In this document: positions 16,855 to 25,027 of the stretch, one piece after another
Numbering within the stretch: position 1 is the stretch's first letter
Layout: each line of letters starts with the position of its first letter
Source of the DNA: Streptomyces cirratus
GTDB lineage: Bacteria; Actinomycetota; Actinomycetes; Streptomycetales; Streptomycetaceae
Assembly (NCBI RefSeq): GCF_014650775.1
Contig: NZ_BMVP01000017.1
Location: 59,497 to 123,496 of the forward strand
DNA: 64,000 nucleotides
Reading direction: 5' to 3'
Notes under the pieces: model-generated
Databases searched by the model: none
Told to the model about the DNA's origin: nothing
The model's input: the letters and a program-made list of their open reading frames with translations, nothing else
Position numbers and translations under genes: made by a program

Positions 16855-17460
16855 CTACGCCAGCAGGTCGTCCACCTGCGCCTCGCCCTCCCGGTAGCGC
16901 CGGGTGATCTCCGCGCTGGAGTCGTCCGCCATGCGCTGCAACTGCTGCCTGCGCCGCGAGACCTGCTGCTCGTAGCGGATCAGCCGGGCCATCGCCTCGT
17001 GCAGTTCGGCGTCCGTCCGGGCGCCCAGGTCCGACAGTTCCACGTCCGACAGCATCTCGGCCGCCAGCAGCCGGGACTCCTCGCTCTGCGGGGTGCCGAG
17101 CGTGACGTGCCGGGCGGAGGCGCTGCGGCTGGACGGGGCGTCCGCGAGGATCTCCGAGAGCCGGTCCACCACCGGTGCCTCGGGGTCCGTACGCCGCGCC
17201 AGCTCGGCGCGCAGGATGTCGATGCGGCCGTGCAGGAGTCTGCGTACGTAGCTCAGGTCGGCCTCGTCGCGCTGCGCGTCGCGGCGCAGGGCGCGCAGCT
17301 CCGGCAGCCCGAGCGCGGTGGCCGGGATGGTCGTTCCCGGGCCGTCGCCGTTGCGCTGGGCGGGCGGCCGGCCCGCCGATGACGCGGCTGACGTGACTGA
17401 CGTGACTGACGTGGCTGACGCGGTTACAGGTACGGAGGTACCAGAGGTTGAGGTGTTCAT
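16855..17460 (-). CDS. rsiG: RsiG, c-di-GMP-dependent anti-sigma factor for WhiG
   Basis: 201-aa mostly helical protein. RsiG holds the sporulation sigma factor WhiG inactive when bound to c-di-GMP, using the signature E(X)3S(X)2R(X)3Q(X)3D on two antiparallel helices. The second copy is exact: E164, S168, R171, Q175, D179. The first copy is E66, S70, R73, His77, D81, with His where the signature has Gln. The N-terminal 45 residues are low-complexity, and a 9-base tandem repeat encodes SVT units there. whiG itself is not in the window. Confidence 0.88.
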   Translation of the reverse strand: MNTSTSGTSVPVTASATSVTSVTSAASSAGRPPAQRNGDGPGTTIPATALGLPELRALRRDAQRDEADLSYVRRLLHGRIDILRAELARRTDPEAPVVDRLSEILADAPSSRSASARHVTLGTPQSEESRLLAAEMLSDVELSDLGARTDAELHEAMARLIRYEQQVSRRRQQLQRMADDSSAEITRRYREGEAQVDDLLA

Positions 17461-17592
17461 GCGTTCGTGTCCGTCCCCTCGACCGGTGCTGGGGGCACCG
17501 CCTTCTTGCATCGTGCCACTGACCGTGGTGCCGACGCAGTCCCACGCCACCCGATCGGCCCCGGACGGGTGCACGCCTGGTACACAGGTGGT

Positions 17593-18018
17593 ATGAGAGC
17601 AGTGGTGCAGAGGGTGGACGGCGCGAGCGTCGTGGTGGCCGGCGAGACCGTCGGGGAGATCGTCGGCGAGGGGCTCTGCGTCCTGGTGGGGGTCACCCAC
17701 GACGACACGCCGGAGAAGGCTGCGCTGCTGGCCCGCAAGCTGTGGTCGGTGCGGATCCTGGAGGCGGAGAAGTCCTGCAGCGACGTGAACGCGCCGCTGC
17801 TGGTGATCTCCCAGTTCACGCTCTACGGGGACGCCCGCAAGGGCCGGCGCCCCACCTGGAACGCGGCGGCGCCCGGCCCGGTGGCCGAGCCCCTGGTCGA
17901 CGAGGTGGTGGCGCAGCTGCGGGCGCTGGGCGCGACGGTGGAGACGGGCCGGTTCGGGGCGGACATGCGCGTCTCGCTCACCAACCACGGCCCGTTCACC
18001 ATCGTCGTCGACGTCTGA
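17593..18018 (+). CDS. dtd: D-aminoacyl-tRNA deacylase
   Basis: 141-aa proofreading enzyme that removes D-amino acids (and Gly) from mischarged tRNA. Diagnostic motifs are SQFTLYGD followed by KGRRPTW, and the Gly-cisPro motif NHGPFT near the C-terminus. Length is normal. A TACACA hexamer and AGGTGG lie directly before the ATG. Confidence 0.93.
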   Translation: MRAVVQRVDGASVVVAGETVGEIVGEGLCVLVGVTHDDTPEKAALLARKLWSVRILEAEKSCSDVNAPLLVISQFTLYGDARKGRRPTWNAAAPGPVAEPLVDEVVAQLRALGATVETGRFGADMRVSLTNHGPFTIVVDV

Positions 18019-18085
18019 GTCACCGCCGCCGCCGACGGCAGCCCGGCCGCCCGCGGCGGCCCGGCCGCCCGCGGCACCTCGGCCG

Positions 18086-19054
18086 TCAGGGCGCGACCAC
18101 GACCTCCTGCGCGGCGGCCGTCGTGCCGACCAGCAGCGGCGCGTCCACGGGAACGTTCCGCTTGACCAGCGCCAGCGCGATCGGCCCCAGCTCGTGGTGG
18201 CGCACGGCGGTGGTCACGAAGCCGAGCTGCCGGCCCTCCTCCCCGTCCGCGGCGAGCCGTACGGGCGTCCCGTGCGCCGGGAGCAGCACCTCGGAGCCGT
18301 CCAGGTGCAGGAAGACCAGGCGGCGCGGGGGCTTGCCCAGGTTGTGGACGCGGGCCACCGTCTCCTGACCCCGGTAGCACCCCTTCTGGAGGTGCACGGC
18401 GGTGCCGATCCACCCCAGCTCGTGCGGGATCGTACGGTGGTCGGTCTCCTGCCCGAGCCGCGGTCGGTGCGCCTCCACGCGCAGCGCCTCGTACGCCAGC
18501 AGACCCGCGGCGGGGCCGTGGGACGCGGCGAAGGCCTCCAGGTCCCCGCGCGGGACGAACACGTCGCGGCCGTAGGGGGTCTCGCGGACGGCGAGTTCCT
18601 TGGCGACCTCGGCGATGGAACCGGCCGGAAGGTGCACCACCGCGAAGTCGGCGGTGCGGTCCGCCACCTCGACGCGGTAGAAGAACTTCATCGACTCCAG
18701 GTAGGCGATCAGCGCCTCCTGCGTGCCGGGCTCGACGTGCGCCCAGACCGTCTCCCCGTCGTCCACGAGGTACAGCGCGTGCTCGATGTGCCCGTTGGCC
18801 GAGAGGATCAGCGCCTCGGTGGCCTGGCCCGGCGGCAGGTCGGTGACGTGCTGGGTGAGCAGCAGGTGCAGCCAGCTCAGCCGGTCGGGTCCGGTGACGG
18901 TGACGACTCCGCGGTGGGAGAGGTCGACGAAACCCCGGCCGTCCGCGAGGGCACGCTGTTCGCCGTACAGCTCTCCGTAGTGGGCGGCGACGCCCTCGTC
19001 GCGGCCTTCGGCCGGTACGGCGCCGGGGAGATGGAGCAAGGGGCTGCTGGTCAT
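18086..19054 (-). CDS. ygfZ: Folate-binding protein YgfZ (Fe-S cluster/tRNA modification factor)
   Basis: 322-aa GcvT-related protein. The hallmark KGCYRGQETV motif with its conserved Cys is present (about residues 226-235), as is the N-terminal GRGFVDLSHRGVVTVTGPDRLSWLH region. YgfZ acts with folate in Fe-S cluster enzyme maintenance. TACGCT seven bases before ATG indicates a leaderless transcript. It directly follows nur. Confidence 0.9.
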   Translation of the reverse strand: MTSSPLLHLPGAVPAEGRDEGVAAHYGELYGEQRALADGRGFVDLSHRGVVTVTGPDRLSWLHLLLTQHVTDLPPGQATEALILSANGHIEHALYLVDDGETVWAHVEPGTQEALIAYLESMKFFYRVEVADRTADFAVVHLPAGSIAEVAKELAVRETPYGRDVFVPRGDLEAFAASHGPAAGLLAYEALRVEAHRPRLGQETDHRTIPHELGWIGTAVHLQKGCYRGQETVARVHNLGKPPRRLVFLHLDGSEVLLPAHGTPVRLAADGEEGRQLGFVTTAVRHHELGPIALALVKRNVPVDAPLLVGTTAAAQEVVVAP

Positions 19055-19087
19055 GGCTCCAAGCGTACGGCCCTGCCGGACGGAGCC

Positions 19088-19543
19088 TCAGGCGGAGCCG
19101 GAGCGGTGTTCGGCGGCGCAGCCGGCACACAGCCCGAAGATCGCGAAGTGCTTCATGTCGGTCTCGAACCCGAAGGCGGTACGGAGCTTCGCGGTGAACT
19201 CGGAGGCGATGTCCACATCGGCCTCGATCACCTCGGTGCAGTCGCGGCAGACCAGGTGGATGTGGTGGTGCCGGTCCGCGAGGTGGTAGGTGGGGGCGCC
19301 GTGACCGAGGTGGGCGTGCGAGACCAGACCCAGCTCTTCGAGCAGCTCCAGCGTCCGGTAGACGGTGGAGATGTTGACCCCGGAGGCCGTCTTGCGCACC
19401 TGGGCGAGGATCTCGTCCGGGGTGGCGTGCTCCAGGGCGTCGACCGCTTCCAGCACGAGCTGGCGCTGCGGCGTCAGCCGGTAGCCGCGCCGCCGCAGGT
19501 CGGTCTTCCAGTCGGTGCCTTCGGTGCTCTCGGTGCTCACCAC
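19088..19543 (-). CDS. nur: Fur-family nickel-responsive repressor Nur
   Basis: 151-aa Fur-family regulator. The N-terminal winged helix (GYRLTPQRQLVLEAVDALEHATPDEI) is followed by a dimer domain with the His-rich metal cluster HLADRHHHIHLVC and paired CxxC motifs (CRDC, CAGC). The sequence closely resembles S. coelicolor Nur, which represses nickel uptake and controls Fe-superoxide dismutase, rather than FurA or Zur. The GTG start at 19543 lies six bases after a TACACT hexamer, so the mRNA is probably leaderless. Confidence 0.88.
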   Translation of the reverse strand: MVSTESTEGTDWKTDLRRRGYRLTPQRQLVLEAVDALEHATPDEILAQVRKTASGVNISTVYRTLELLEELGLVSHAHLGHGAPTYHLADRHHHIHLVCRDCTEVIEADVDIASEFTAKLRTAFGFETDMKHFAIFGLCAGCAAEHRSGSA

Positions 19544-19562
19544 CCGGCCAGTGTAAGCGCGC

Positions 19563-19597
19563 GAAGGGGACCTGCGGGCGGTCCCGCGGTCCCCTTC
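19563..19597 (-). terminator. Hairpin terminator upstream of nur
   Basis: gaaggggacc (19563-19572) pairs with ggtccccttc (19588-19597), and inner gcggg/cccgc pairs extend the stem. It would end the transcript of the nitrobindin-like gene before the nur promoter. Confidence 0.7.
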
Positions 19598-19619
19598 CGC
19601 ACAGGCTGTGGACGTCGGC

Positions 19620-20192
19620 TCAGCGGAAGAACGCGATGCCGTCGTCCGGCATGTCCGGGAGGTTGCGCGCCATCTCGGCGACCTCCTCGGGCGTGACGAC
19701 CTTCTTGAGCTGGGCCGACATGTACGGGCGCAGCTCGATCTCCGGCGTGGCCTTCTCGCCGACCCACATCAGGTCGCTCTTGACGTAGCCGTAGAGCCGC
19801 TTGCCGCCGCTGTAGGGGCCGGAGGCCGCGGTGCGCGCGACGGCGTCCGTCACCAGGTCGATCTGCGGCTTCTGGTCGGCGAGCTCGCCGTACCAGACCT
19901 CGACGACGCCCTGGTCGCGGACCATGACGATCTCGACCTTGCGGTCCTTGTCGATGCGCCAGTAGCCGGACTCGGACTCCAGCGGCCGCACCTTGTTGCC
20001 GTCGGCGTCGAGGACCCAGCTGTGGGAGGTGTACTCCAGGAAGTCCCGGCCGTCGTGGCTGAAGACGACTTCCTGGCCGAAGTTGCACTTCTCCTCACCG
20101 GGGAAGTCGAAGACGCCCGCGCCCTCCCAGGTACCGAGGAGGAAGGCGAGGGGCACGAGGCCCGGGTTCAGGTCGGACGGGATCTGGATCAT
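19620..20192 (-). CDS. Ferric nitrobindin-like protein lacking the heme His
   Basis: 190-aa beta-barrel protein of the nitrobindin/FABP-like family. The N-terminal GTWEGAG motif and alternating beta-strand pattern are clear. Nitrobindins bind ferric heme through a His near the C-terminus and isomerise peroxynitrite. Here the C-terminal about 60 residues contain no His at all, so heme binding as in the family is unlikely. Role unknown. Confidence 0.85.
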   Translation of the reverse strand: MIQIPSDLNPGLVPLAFLLGTWEGAGVFDFPGEEKCNFGQEVVFSHDGRDFLEYTSHSWVLDADGNKVRPLESESGYWRIDKDRKVEIVMVRDQGVVEVWYGELADQKPQIDLVTDAVARTAASGPYSGGKRLYGYVKSDLMWVGEKATPEIELRPYMSAQLKKVVTPEEVAEMARNLPDMPDDGIAFFR

Positions 20193-20250
20193 GGGTGGCT
20201 GCTCAGACGATCTGTGTGAGGGGTTCCGGGGCGGTCGGCGCGGCGGATGC

Positions 20251-20352
20251 TCAGCGCTGACCCTGGTACAGCTTCTTCACGGCCAGGCCGGTGAAGGCGA
20301 GGACGCCGACGCAGACCAGGATCAGCAGGGAAGTGAAGACTGCCTCAAGCAC
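20251..20352 (-). CDS. 33-aa single-pass membrane protein
   Basis: GTG start at 20352, with GAGGAG six bases upstream. The product has one hydrophobic helix (about residues 6-24) followed by a basic KKLYQGQR tail. The good ribosome site, the sensible topology and the G/C-biased third positions support a real gene. Function unknown. Confidence 0.7.
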   Translation of the reverse strand: MLEAVFTSLLILVCVGVLAFTGLAVKKLYQGQR

Positions 20353-20450
20353 GGGGTGCTCCTCGGAGGATTCGGTGCGGTGTACGGGCCGGTCCCCAAG
20401 CCTACTGGCCCGGAGACCGGCGCACTCTGTGAGGTAGGCCGTACCCGCCC

Positions 20451-21248
20451 TCAGCCCAGCAGCTGGCTCTGCAGGACCAGTGCCTGGTGCAGGGGCATCA
20501 GCGGTGACGCGCCCTTGCGGGACTGGACGATCACGCTCTGGACGTCACCCGCCTGGAGGCAGCCCAGCCGCGTCTGTTCCCCGGCGTACGGCCTGCCCTC
20601 CTCGTACGCGCTGATGTTGACGTTGCGAGGGGCGACCGTCTCCTCATCGCGTTCGCCCTTGCCCCACTCCAGGTCCGGTACGAGGGTCTCGGCGTCCTTC
20701 AGGGAGGAGTTGACGGAGCACCCGGTGAAGGTGCCGACGGCCGCGGAGGAGGCGAAGCGCAGCAGGTAGACGCGCGAGCGCGTACCGTCCGGCATCGTCC
20801 AGGCACGGACGACGATCTGGATCAGGCCCTCGTACTCCAGGACGGGCCTCAGCGTATCCCGGTCCCTGGGGGTGTACTCCTCCAGGAAGGCGTCGACGGA
20901 CACGGCCCCGTCCTTGTCCGCCTTGACGGTGGTGTCGGGCCTGGAGCCGGCCGGGGCGGGCAGCAGGAGACTGCGCAGCGGGGCGTAGTGCCGGCCGTCT
21001 TCGTTGTCCGGGGCCGCCGGAAGGGGGGCGCCGGCCGGGAGGGTGGGCTTGGCCAGCACCGGGTAGTCCCAGCGGCCGTCGCCGAGGGTGGAGAGCCCGG
21101 GGACGTCGGTGCGGTCGAGGCGCGTCAACCCGTACGCGGTCCCCGTGCCGGCGACGGCGAAGGCGAGGAGGGCGGCGCCCCAGCGCACGGCGGCCCGCAG
21201 CCCGCGGCGGTCCTTGCTCGGGGCCTCGGCGGTCTTCTGCTCGCTCAC
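20451..21248 (-). CDS. Membrane-anchored protein, third gene of a three-gene operon
   Basis: 265 aa. N-terminal membrane anchor (about 20-42), then an extracytoplasmic domain of unknown fold with two Cys (one in TGCSVNSSLKD, one in RLGCLQAG). The GTG start shares GTGA with the stop of the preceding gene. It has the same layout as the two upstream genes (short cytoplasmic stretch, one membrane helix, export domain). No known family recognised. Confidence 0.72.
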   Translation of the reverse strand: MSEQKTAEAPSKDRRGLRAAVRWGAALLAFAVAGTGTAYGLTRLDRTDVPGLSTLGDGRWDYPVLAKPTLPAGAPLPAAPDNEDGRHYAPLRSLLLPAPAGSRPDTTVKADKDGAVSVDAFLEEYTPRDRDTLRPVLEYEGLIQIVVRAWTMPDGTRSRVYLLRFASSAAVGTFTGCSVNSSLKDAETLVPDLEWGKGERDEETVAPRNVNISAYEEGRPYAGEQTRLGCLQAGDVQSVIVQSRKGASPLMPLHQALVLQSQLLG

Positions 21249-22066
21249 ACGGACTCCCCGGGGGACCTCAGGTGGTTCAGCTGCTTCTGGAAGAGTTCGA
21301 CGGCGGTGGCCACGGGCAGCAGGCCGGACCCGTACATCCGGAAGGTCACGAACAGGTCCCCTTCGCTCGCGACGCACTGGATGGTGTCGACCTTGTCGCC
21401 CTCCTTGTGCTCCGCGAACCCCTCCCGGCGCAGCCCGCAGGCGGCGCCGGGGAACCCTTCGACCTTCGGGGTTTCACGGTCGTCGGAGATCAGCTTCAAG
21501 AACTTCTCGGAGTCTTCGGCGATCCCGGACACGGCCTTGGGGTCGGCCTGCGTCAGCTGCACCTCGATGACGTCCTCCTCCTGGACCCGCTGGTAACTGC
21601 GGCCCGCCACGCCCTTGAGCTTGAGGCCGGCGAGCGCCTTGTCCCGCTCGGCGCGCTGCACGGCGGACAGGCCCGTCCAGGAGTCCTTCAACGTCTGCAG
21701 GGCGCGGTCGCCGGAGACGTAGAAGTCGTTGCCCTCCGACGAGTCGACGTCCGGGCCCAGCCGGAGGCGGAACGAGTCGACCGGCAGCAGCTTGGCCGTC
21801 AGGTCGTTCGGGGGCACCTCGGGAATCGACGGCGCCGAACGCGAGGGATGCGGGTCCGGCAGCCAGTAGCGGGTCGGGGCGGTCCGGTCGGCCTCGTCCA
21901 CCCGGCCGGAGGCCCACGAGCCCCCGCCCGCGAGGACGGCGACGGCCAGCCCGCCCGCGACGAGCGCCACGGTCCTGCGGCGGCCCGTGCGCCGGCCGGA
22001 CGGCGCGGGCGCCACGTCGACCTCTGCGTCGGGTGCGGCGGGGGCGGCGCCCTGTTCCTCGTTCAC
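21245..22066 (-). CDS. Membrane-anchored protein, second gene of a three-gene operon
   Basis: 273 aa. A Pro/Ala-rich acidic N-terminus, a basic stop (RRTGRRRTV), a membrane helix (about 31-48), then an extracytoplasmic region with a conserved-looking pair of Cys (AACGLRREG, IQCVASEG). GTG start within a GTGA overlap to the upstream gene. Function unknown. Confidence 0.72.
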   Translation of the reverse strand: MNEEQGAAPAAPDAEVDVAPAPSGRRTGRRRTVALVAGGLAVAVLAGGGSWASGRVDEADRTAPTRYWLPDPHPSRSAPSIPEVPPNDLTAKLLPVDSFRLRLGPDVDSSEGNDFYVSGDRALQTLKDSWTGLSAVQRAERDKALAGLKLKGVAGRSYQRVQEEDVIEVQLTQADPKAVSGIAEDSEKFLKLISDDRETPKVEGFPGAACGLRREGFAEHKEGDKVDTIQCVASEGDLFVTFRMYGSGLLPVATAVELFQKQLNHLRSPGESV

Positions 22067-22875
22067 AGTCGCTCCCACTGCCGCTTGGCCAGGTCGAGGA
22101 GGGCGCCCTCGTCGACCCTGCCGTCGGCGTTCGTGTAGATGATGTCCATCACGATGTCCCCGCGCCGGGCGACGACACGGGCGTGCCCCGGCTTCGAGTA
22201 GATCCACATGTGGCCGAAGTCCTTCGGGACGCCCGGCAGGTCCTTGCCGTTGTTGCCCGCCATGTCGGCCTTCGACATGTAGCCCATGCCGCGCTGGAAG
22301 CTCGCCGCGCCCGTACGGTCCCGGTACTGGCTCAGCCGGATCTCGACGTACGTCCCCCGGCCTTCCTTCCACTGGTTGGAGGCGTTGCGCCGTACCCGGT
22401 CCCTGATCAGGGCGCCGATGCCGGCGGACGGCTTGTCGTAGTAGTCGGCCGCGTATTCGTCCGTGCTCTGCGCTCCCGAGAAGGCGACGTCGGCGCCGGA
22501 CGGGGCGTCGACCAGCATCTTGTCGATGTCCTCCTCCGCCTTGGTCCAGCGGTTCGCGTTGATCGAGCGCCGGGTGGTCCCGGCGTTCGGGGCGACGGGG
22601 GGCGGGGTGTCGATCGACTGCTGTGCCAGCGGCGGGAGCGGGGTGGGCTCGCGGTCGTACTGCACGGCGTAGCCCGTGACCGTGCCGGCGACGGCACCGA
22701 GGACGAGGCCGGCGGCGATCAGGAGTGCGGTGCGGCCCCGGCGGCGCGGCCCCGGCTCGGGTGCCGCTGCGGTGACCGGTGTTCCGGAATGTGCCGCGGG
22801 AATTTCCGGAGTGTCCGACTCCGTCGCATTCTCCGTGCCTTTCACCAGCTCGGGAACGCTTTGTTCTGCTTGCAA
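22063..22875 (-). CDS. Membrane-anchored protein, first gene of a three-gene operon
   Basis: 270 aa. I choose the TTG start at 22875 because GGAGG lies seven bases upstream. Longer in-frame sequence exists to 22926. Residues about 47-72 form the membrane helix, followed by a Pro-rich stretch and an extracytoplasmic domain ending LDLAKRQWERL. The three products share layout and repeated motifs such as VMDIIYTNADG or IVVRAWTMPDG, suggesting related folds. Function unknown. Confidence 0.72.
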   Translation of the reverse strand: MQAEQSVPELVKGTENATESDTPEIPAAHSGTPVTAAAPEPGPRRRGRTALLIAAGLVLGAVAGTVTGYAVQYDREPTPLPPLAQQSIDTPPPVAPNAGTTRRSINANRWTKAEEDIDKMLVDAPSGADVAFSGAQSTDEYAADYYDKPSAGIGALIRDRVRRNASNQWKEGRGTYVEIRLSQYRDRTGAASFQRGMGYMSKADMAGNNGKDLPGVPKDFGHMWIYSKPGHARVVARRGDIVMDIIYTNADGRVDEGALLDLAKRQWERL

Positions 22876-22975
22876 GGAGGTCCCTCCACAGGGGCTGGAG
22901 GCGCAGGTGCGTTTGCCCGCGCACACCCAAGACCCGCTGCGGGGGGAAGCCGTTGTATTCGTTCTTATTACATTC

Positions 22976-23266
22976 TTATTGCGGTGGATTTGGGTCGCCG
23001 TTTCCGTCGTACCGGCGCCGCTTTCCGTCCAGTTCGTCCCACCATTCGTCGGACTTGGGATCGCCCGAAGGGTCGTCCCACCAGCGGTCGTCCGGGCCGC
23101 GCCGGTTCGCGATCATCGCGGCCACCGGGGGGATGACCATGGCGACGACGCACAGCGCGACGGCGGCCTCCACCGACCACAGGCGCACGAAGGCCCAGGC
23201 GGAGACGAAGAGGAACAGGCAACCGCCCATCATCAGGAAATAGACGCGGCGCCTCCTGGCGTACAT
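22976..23266 (-). CDS. DUF3099 family membrane protein
   Basis: 96 aa. Two membrane segments (about 8-27 and 31-51) and an acidic, Trp-rich tail (RWWDDPSGDPKSDEWWDELDG) typical of DUF3099. GGAGGT sits directly before ATG 23266. Function unknown. Confidence 0.8.
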   Translation of the reverse strand: MYARRRRVYFLMMGGCLFLFVSAWAFVRLWSVEAAVALCVVAMVIPPVAAMIANRRGPDDRWWDDPSGDPKSDEWWDELDGKRRRYDGNGDPNPPQ

Positions 23267-23297
23267 ACCTCCAGAGTAGGGCGGATCCCGCACGGCA

Positions 23298-23352
23298 CGA
23301 AGGGCCGCACCCCGTTCCAGTGGCGTCCAACCCCCTGGGGTGCGGCCCTTCG
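23298..23352 (-). terminator. Hairpin terminator of the sulfurtransferase operon
   Basis: Perfect 16-bp arms (23298-23313 and 23337-23352) with a 23-base loop, 24 bases past the DUF1416 stop. Confidence 0.8.
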
Positions 23353-23375
23353 GCCGGTCGTACGTGGAGCGGCGG

Positions 23376-23666
23376 TCAGACCGCGATCGCCACGTCCGTC
23401 ACTCCGCCGGCCTCGGCGACGACGACGGCACGGTCCGCCTGGGCACCCGGGACGAGCGCCCGCAGCGTCCAGGAGCCGGTGGCGGCGTAGAAGCGGAACT
23501 GGCCGGTGGCCGAGGTCGGGACCTCGGCGGTGAACTCGCCGGTCGAGTCCAGCAGCCGTACGTAACCGCTGACGGGCTCGCCGTCCTTGGTCACCTGGCC
23601 CTGGATGGCGGTCTCACCGGGCTTGAGCGTGGCGAGGTCGGGCCCGCCGATCTGTGCTCCACACAT
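23376..23666 (-). CDS. DUF1416 domain-containing protein
   Basis: 96-aa small beta-sandwich-type protein (GETAIQGQVTKDGEPVSGYVRLLD ... TGQFRFYAATGSWTLRAL, transthyretin/carboxypeptidase-regulatory-like). It begins MCGAQIGGP with a Cys at position 2. It regularly follows the cysA sulfurtransferase gene in actinobacteria, so it may accept or protect sulfur, which is inference only. Confidence 0.85.
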   Translation of the reverse strand: MCGAQIGGPDLATLKPGETAIQGQVTKDGEPVSGYVRLLDSTGEFTAEVPTSATGQFRFYAATGSWTLRALVPGAQADRAVVVAEAGGVTDVAIAV

Positions 23667-23702
23667 GTTTCTCTGTCCTGTCCTGGAGAGGGCTTGTGCT
23701 GG

Positions 23703-24548
23703 TTACTTGTTCGGGCCGAGCTCGATCGGCACGCCGACCAGCGAGCCGTACTCGGTCCAGGAGCCGTCGTAGTTCTTGACGTTCTCCTGGCCCAGGAGCT
23801 CGTGCAGCACGAACCACGTGAGCGCGGAGCGCTCGCCGATGCGGCAGTAGGCGATGGTGTCCTTGGACAGGTCGACCTGCTCGGCCTCGTAGAGGGCGGT
23901 CAGCTCTTCGTCGGACTTGAAGGTGCCGTCGTCGTTGGCGTTCTTCGACCACGGGATGTTGCGGGCGCTCGGCACGTGGCCGGGGCGCTGCGACTGCTCC
24001 TGCGGGAGGTGCGCCGGGGCGAGCAGCTTGCCGGAGAACTCGTCGGGCGAGCGCACGTCGACCAGGTTCTGGCTGCCGATCGCCTCCACGACGTCGTCGC
24101 GGAAGGCGCGGATCGAGGCGTCCTGGGGCTTGGCCTTGTACTGGGTGGCCGGGCGGTTCGGGACGTCATTGCCGTCGACCAGGTCGCGGGAGTCGAGCTC
24201 CCACTTCTTGCGGCCGCCGTCGAGGAGGCGGACGTCCTGGTGGCCGTACAGCTTGAAGTACCAGTAGGCGTAGGACGCGAACCAGTTGTTGTTGCCGCCG
24301 TAGAGGACGACCGTGTCGTCGTTGGAGATGCCCTTGGCGGAGAGGAGCTTCTCGAAGCCCTCCTGGTCCACGAAGTCACGGCGGACCGGGTCCTGGAGGT
24401 CCTTCTTCCAGTCGATCCGGACGGCGTTGGTGATGTGGTTCTTGTCGTAGGCGGACGTGTCCTCGTCCACCTCGACGATGACGACGTTGGCGTCGTTCAG
24501 GTGGGCCTCGACCCAGTCGGCGTCGACGAGGACGTCGCTGCGGCTCAT
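23703..24548 (-). CDS. Thiosulfate sulfurtransferase (rhodanese) CysA type
   Basis: 281-aa tandem rhodanese enzyme that transfers sulfane sulfur from thiosulfate to a thiol acceptor. Two rhodanese domains (about 1-130 and 150-275) are present, with the active-site loop CRIGERS in the second. In actinobacteria it is named cysA although it is not the sulfate transporter ATPase. It is followed by DUF1416 and preceded at 190 bases by a Cys-containing leader peptide, so sulfur-dependent expression is likely. Confidence 0.92.
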   Translation of the reverse strand: MSRSDVLVDADWVEAHLNDANVVIVEVDEDTSAYDKNHITNAVRIDWKKDLQDPVRRDFVDQEGFEKLLSAKGISNDDTVVLYGGNNNWFASYAYWYFKLYGHQDVRLLDGGRKKWELDSRDLVDGNDVPNRPATQYKAKPQDASIRAFRDDVVEAIGSQNLVDVRSPDEFSGKLLAPAHLPQEQSQRPGHVPSARNIPWSKNANDDGTFKSDEELTALYEAEQVDLSKDTIAYCRIGERSALTWFVLHELLGQENVKNYDGSWTEYGSLVGVPIELGPNK

Positions 24549-24740
24549 GGTGTTCTCCTCCGGGGCAGTGTGCGGCGGGACGGTGCGGATGCTGCTGCGG
24601 GGTGGTGCGCTTGCGCGGCGCTCCGGGCGACCGCCGTCGATCCCTGCGCGGGGAGGCGTCAGGGGGCAGCCGGGCGGGTCGCGGATTCACTCACGCGGGA
24701 AAGGCCGTCGACGGCCGGTGGAGCGGAAGGGCTCACACCG

Positions 24741-24824
24741 CTAGATGGAGCGACAGAGCATGGCGGCGACGCGACACAGGTCTACTGCCCGCCGCTTCGT
24801 GAGGTCCGCCTGCTGATGCTTCAT
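24741..24824 (-). CDS. 27-aa cysteine-containing leader peptide
   Basis: ATG 24824 to TAG 24741 encodes 27 residues beginning MKHQQADLTKRR, with cysteines at positions 17 and 24 and ending LCRSI. The pattern (basic start, R-A-V-D-L-C-R, then a second C-R-S) matches the putative leader peptides found before sulfur-assimilation genes in Streptomyces. TACGAT eight bases before the ATG suggests leaderless translation. About 190 bases separate it from the sulfurtransferase start, room for an attenuator. They contain a GC palindrome at 24703-24716. Confidence 0.8.
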   Translation of the reverse strand: MKHQQADLTKRRAVDLCRVAAMLCRSI

Positions 24825-24905
24825 AGGTAGGGATCGTAGGGACGAATCGGCCGCCCTGTCACCGGTGTGTCATATTCCGAGACAGGATCGTCCGAATGGC
24901 GGGAT

Positions 24906-24950
24906 GCGAAGAGCCCCGGAGGCCGTCTTACGGCCTCCGGGGCTCTTCGC
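24906..24950. terminator. Strong hairpin terminator
   Basis: Perfect 20-bp arms (24906-24925 and 24931-24950) with a 5-base loop, between the leader peptide and the DUF2993 gene. It would terminate DUF2993 transcripts. Confidence 0.88.
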
Positions 24951-25027
24951 GCCGGCCCGTCCTCCTGCGGATCGGACCAGCCGTCTCACGATCCGGCCAC
25001 GACCCCGTCCGGGCGGGCCAGGATGCC

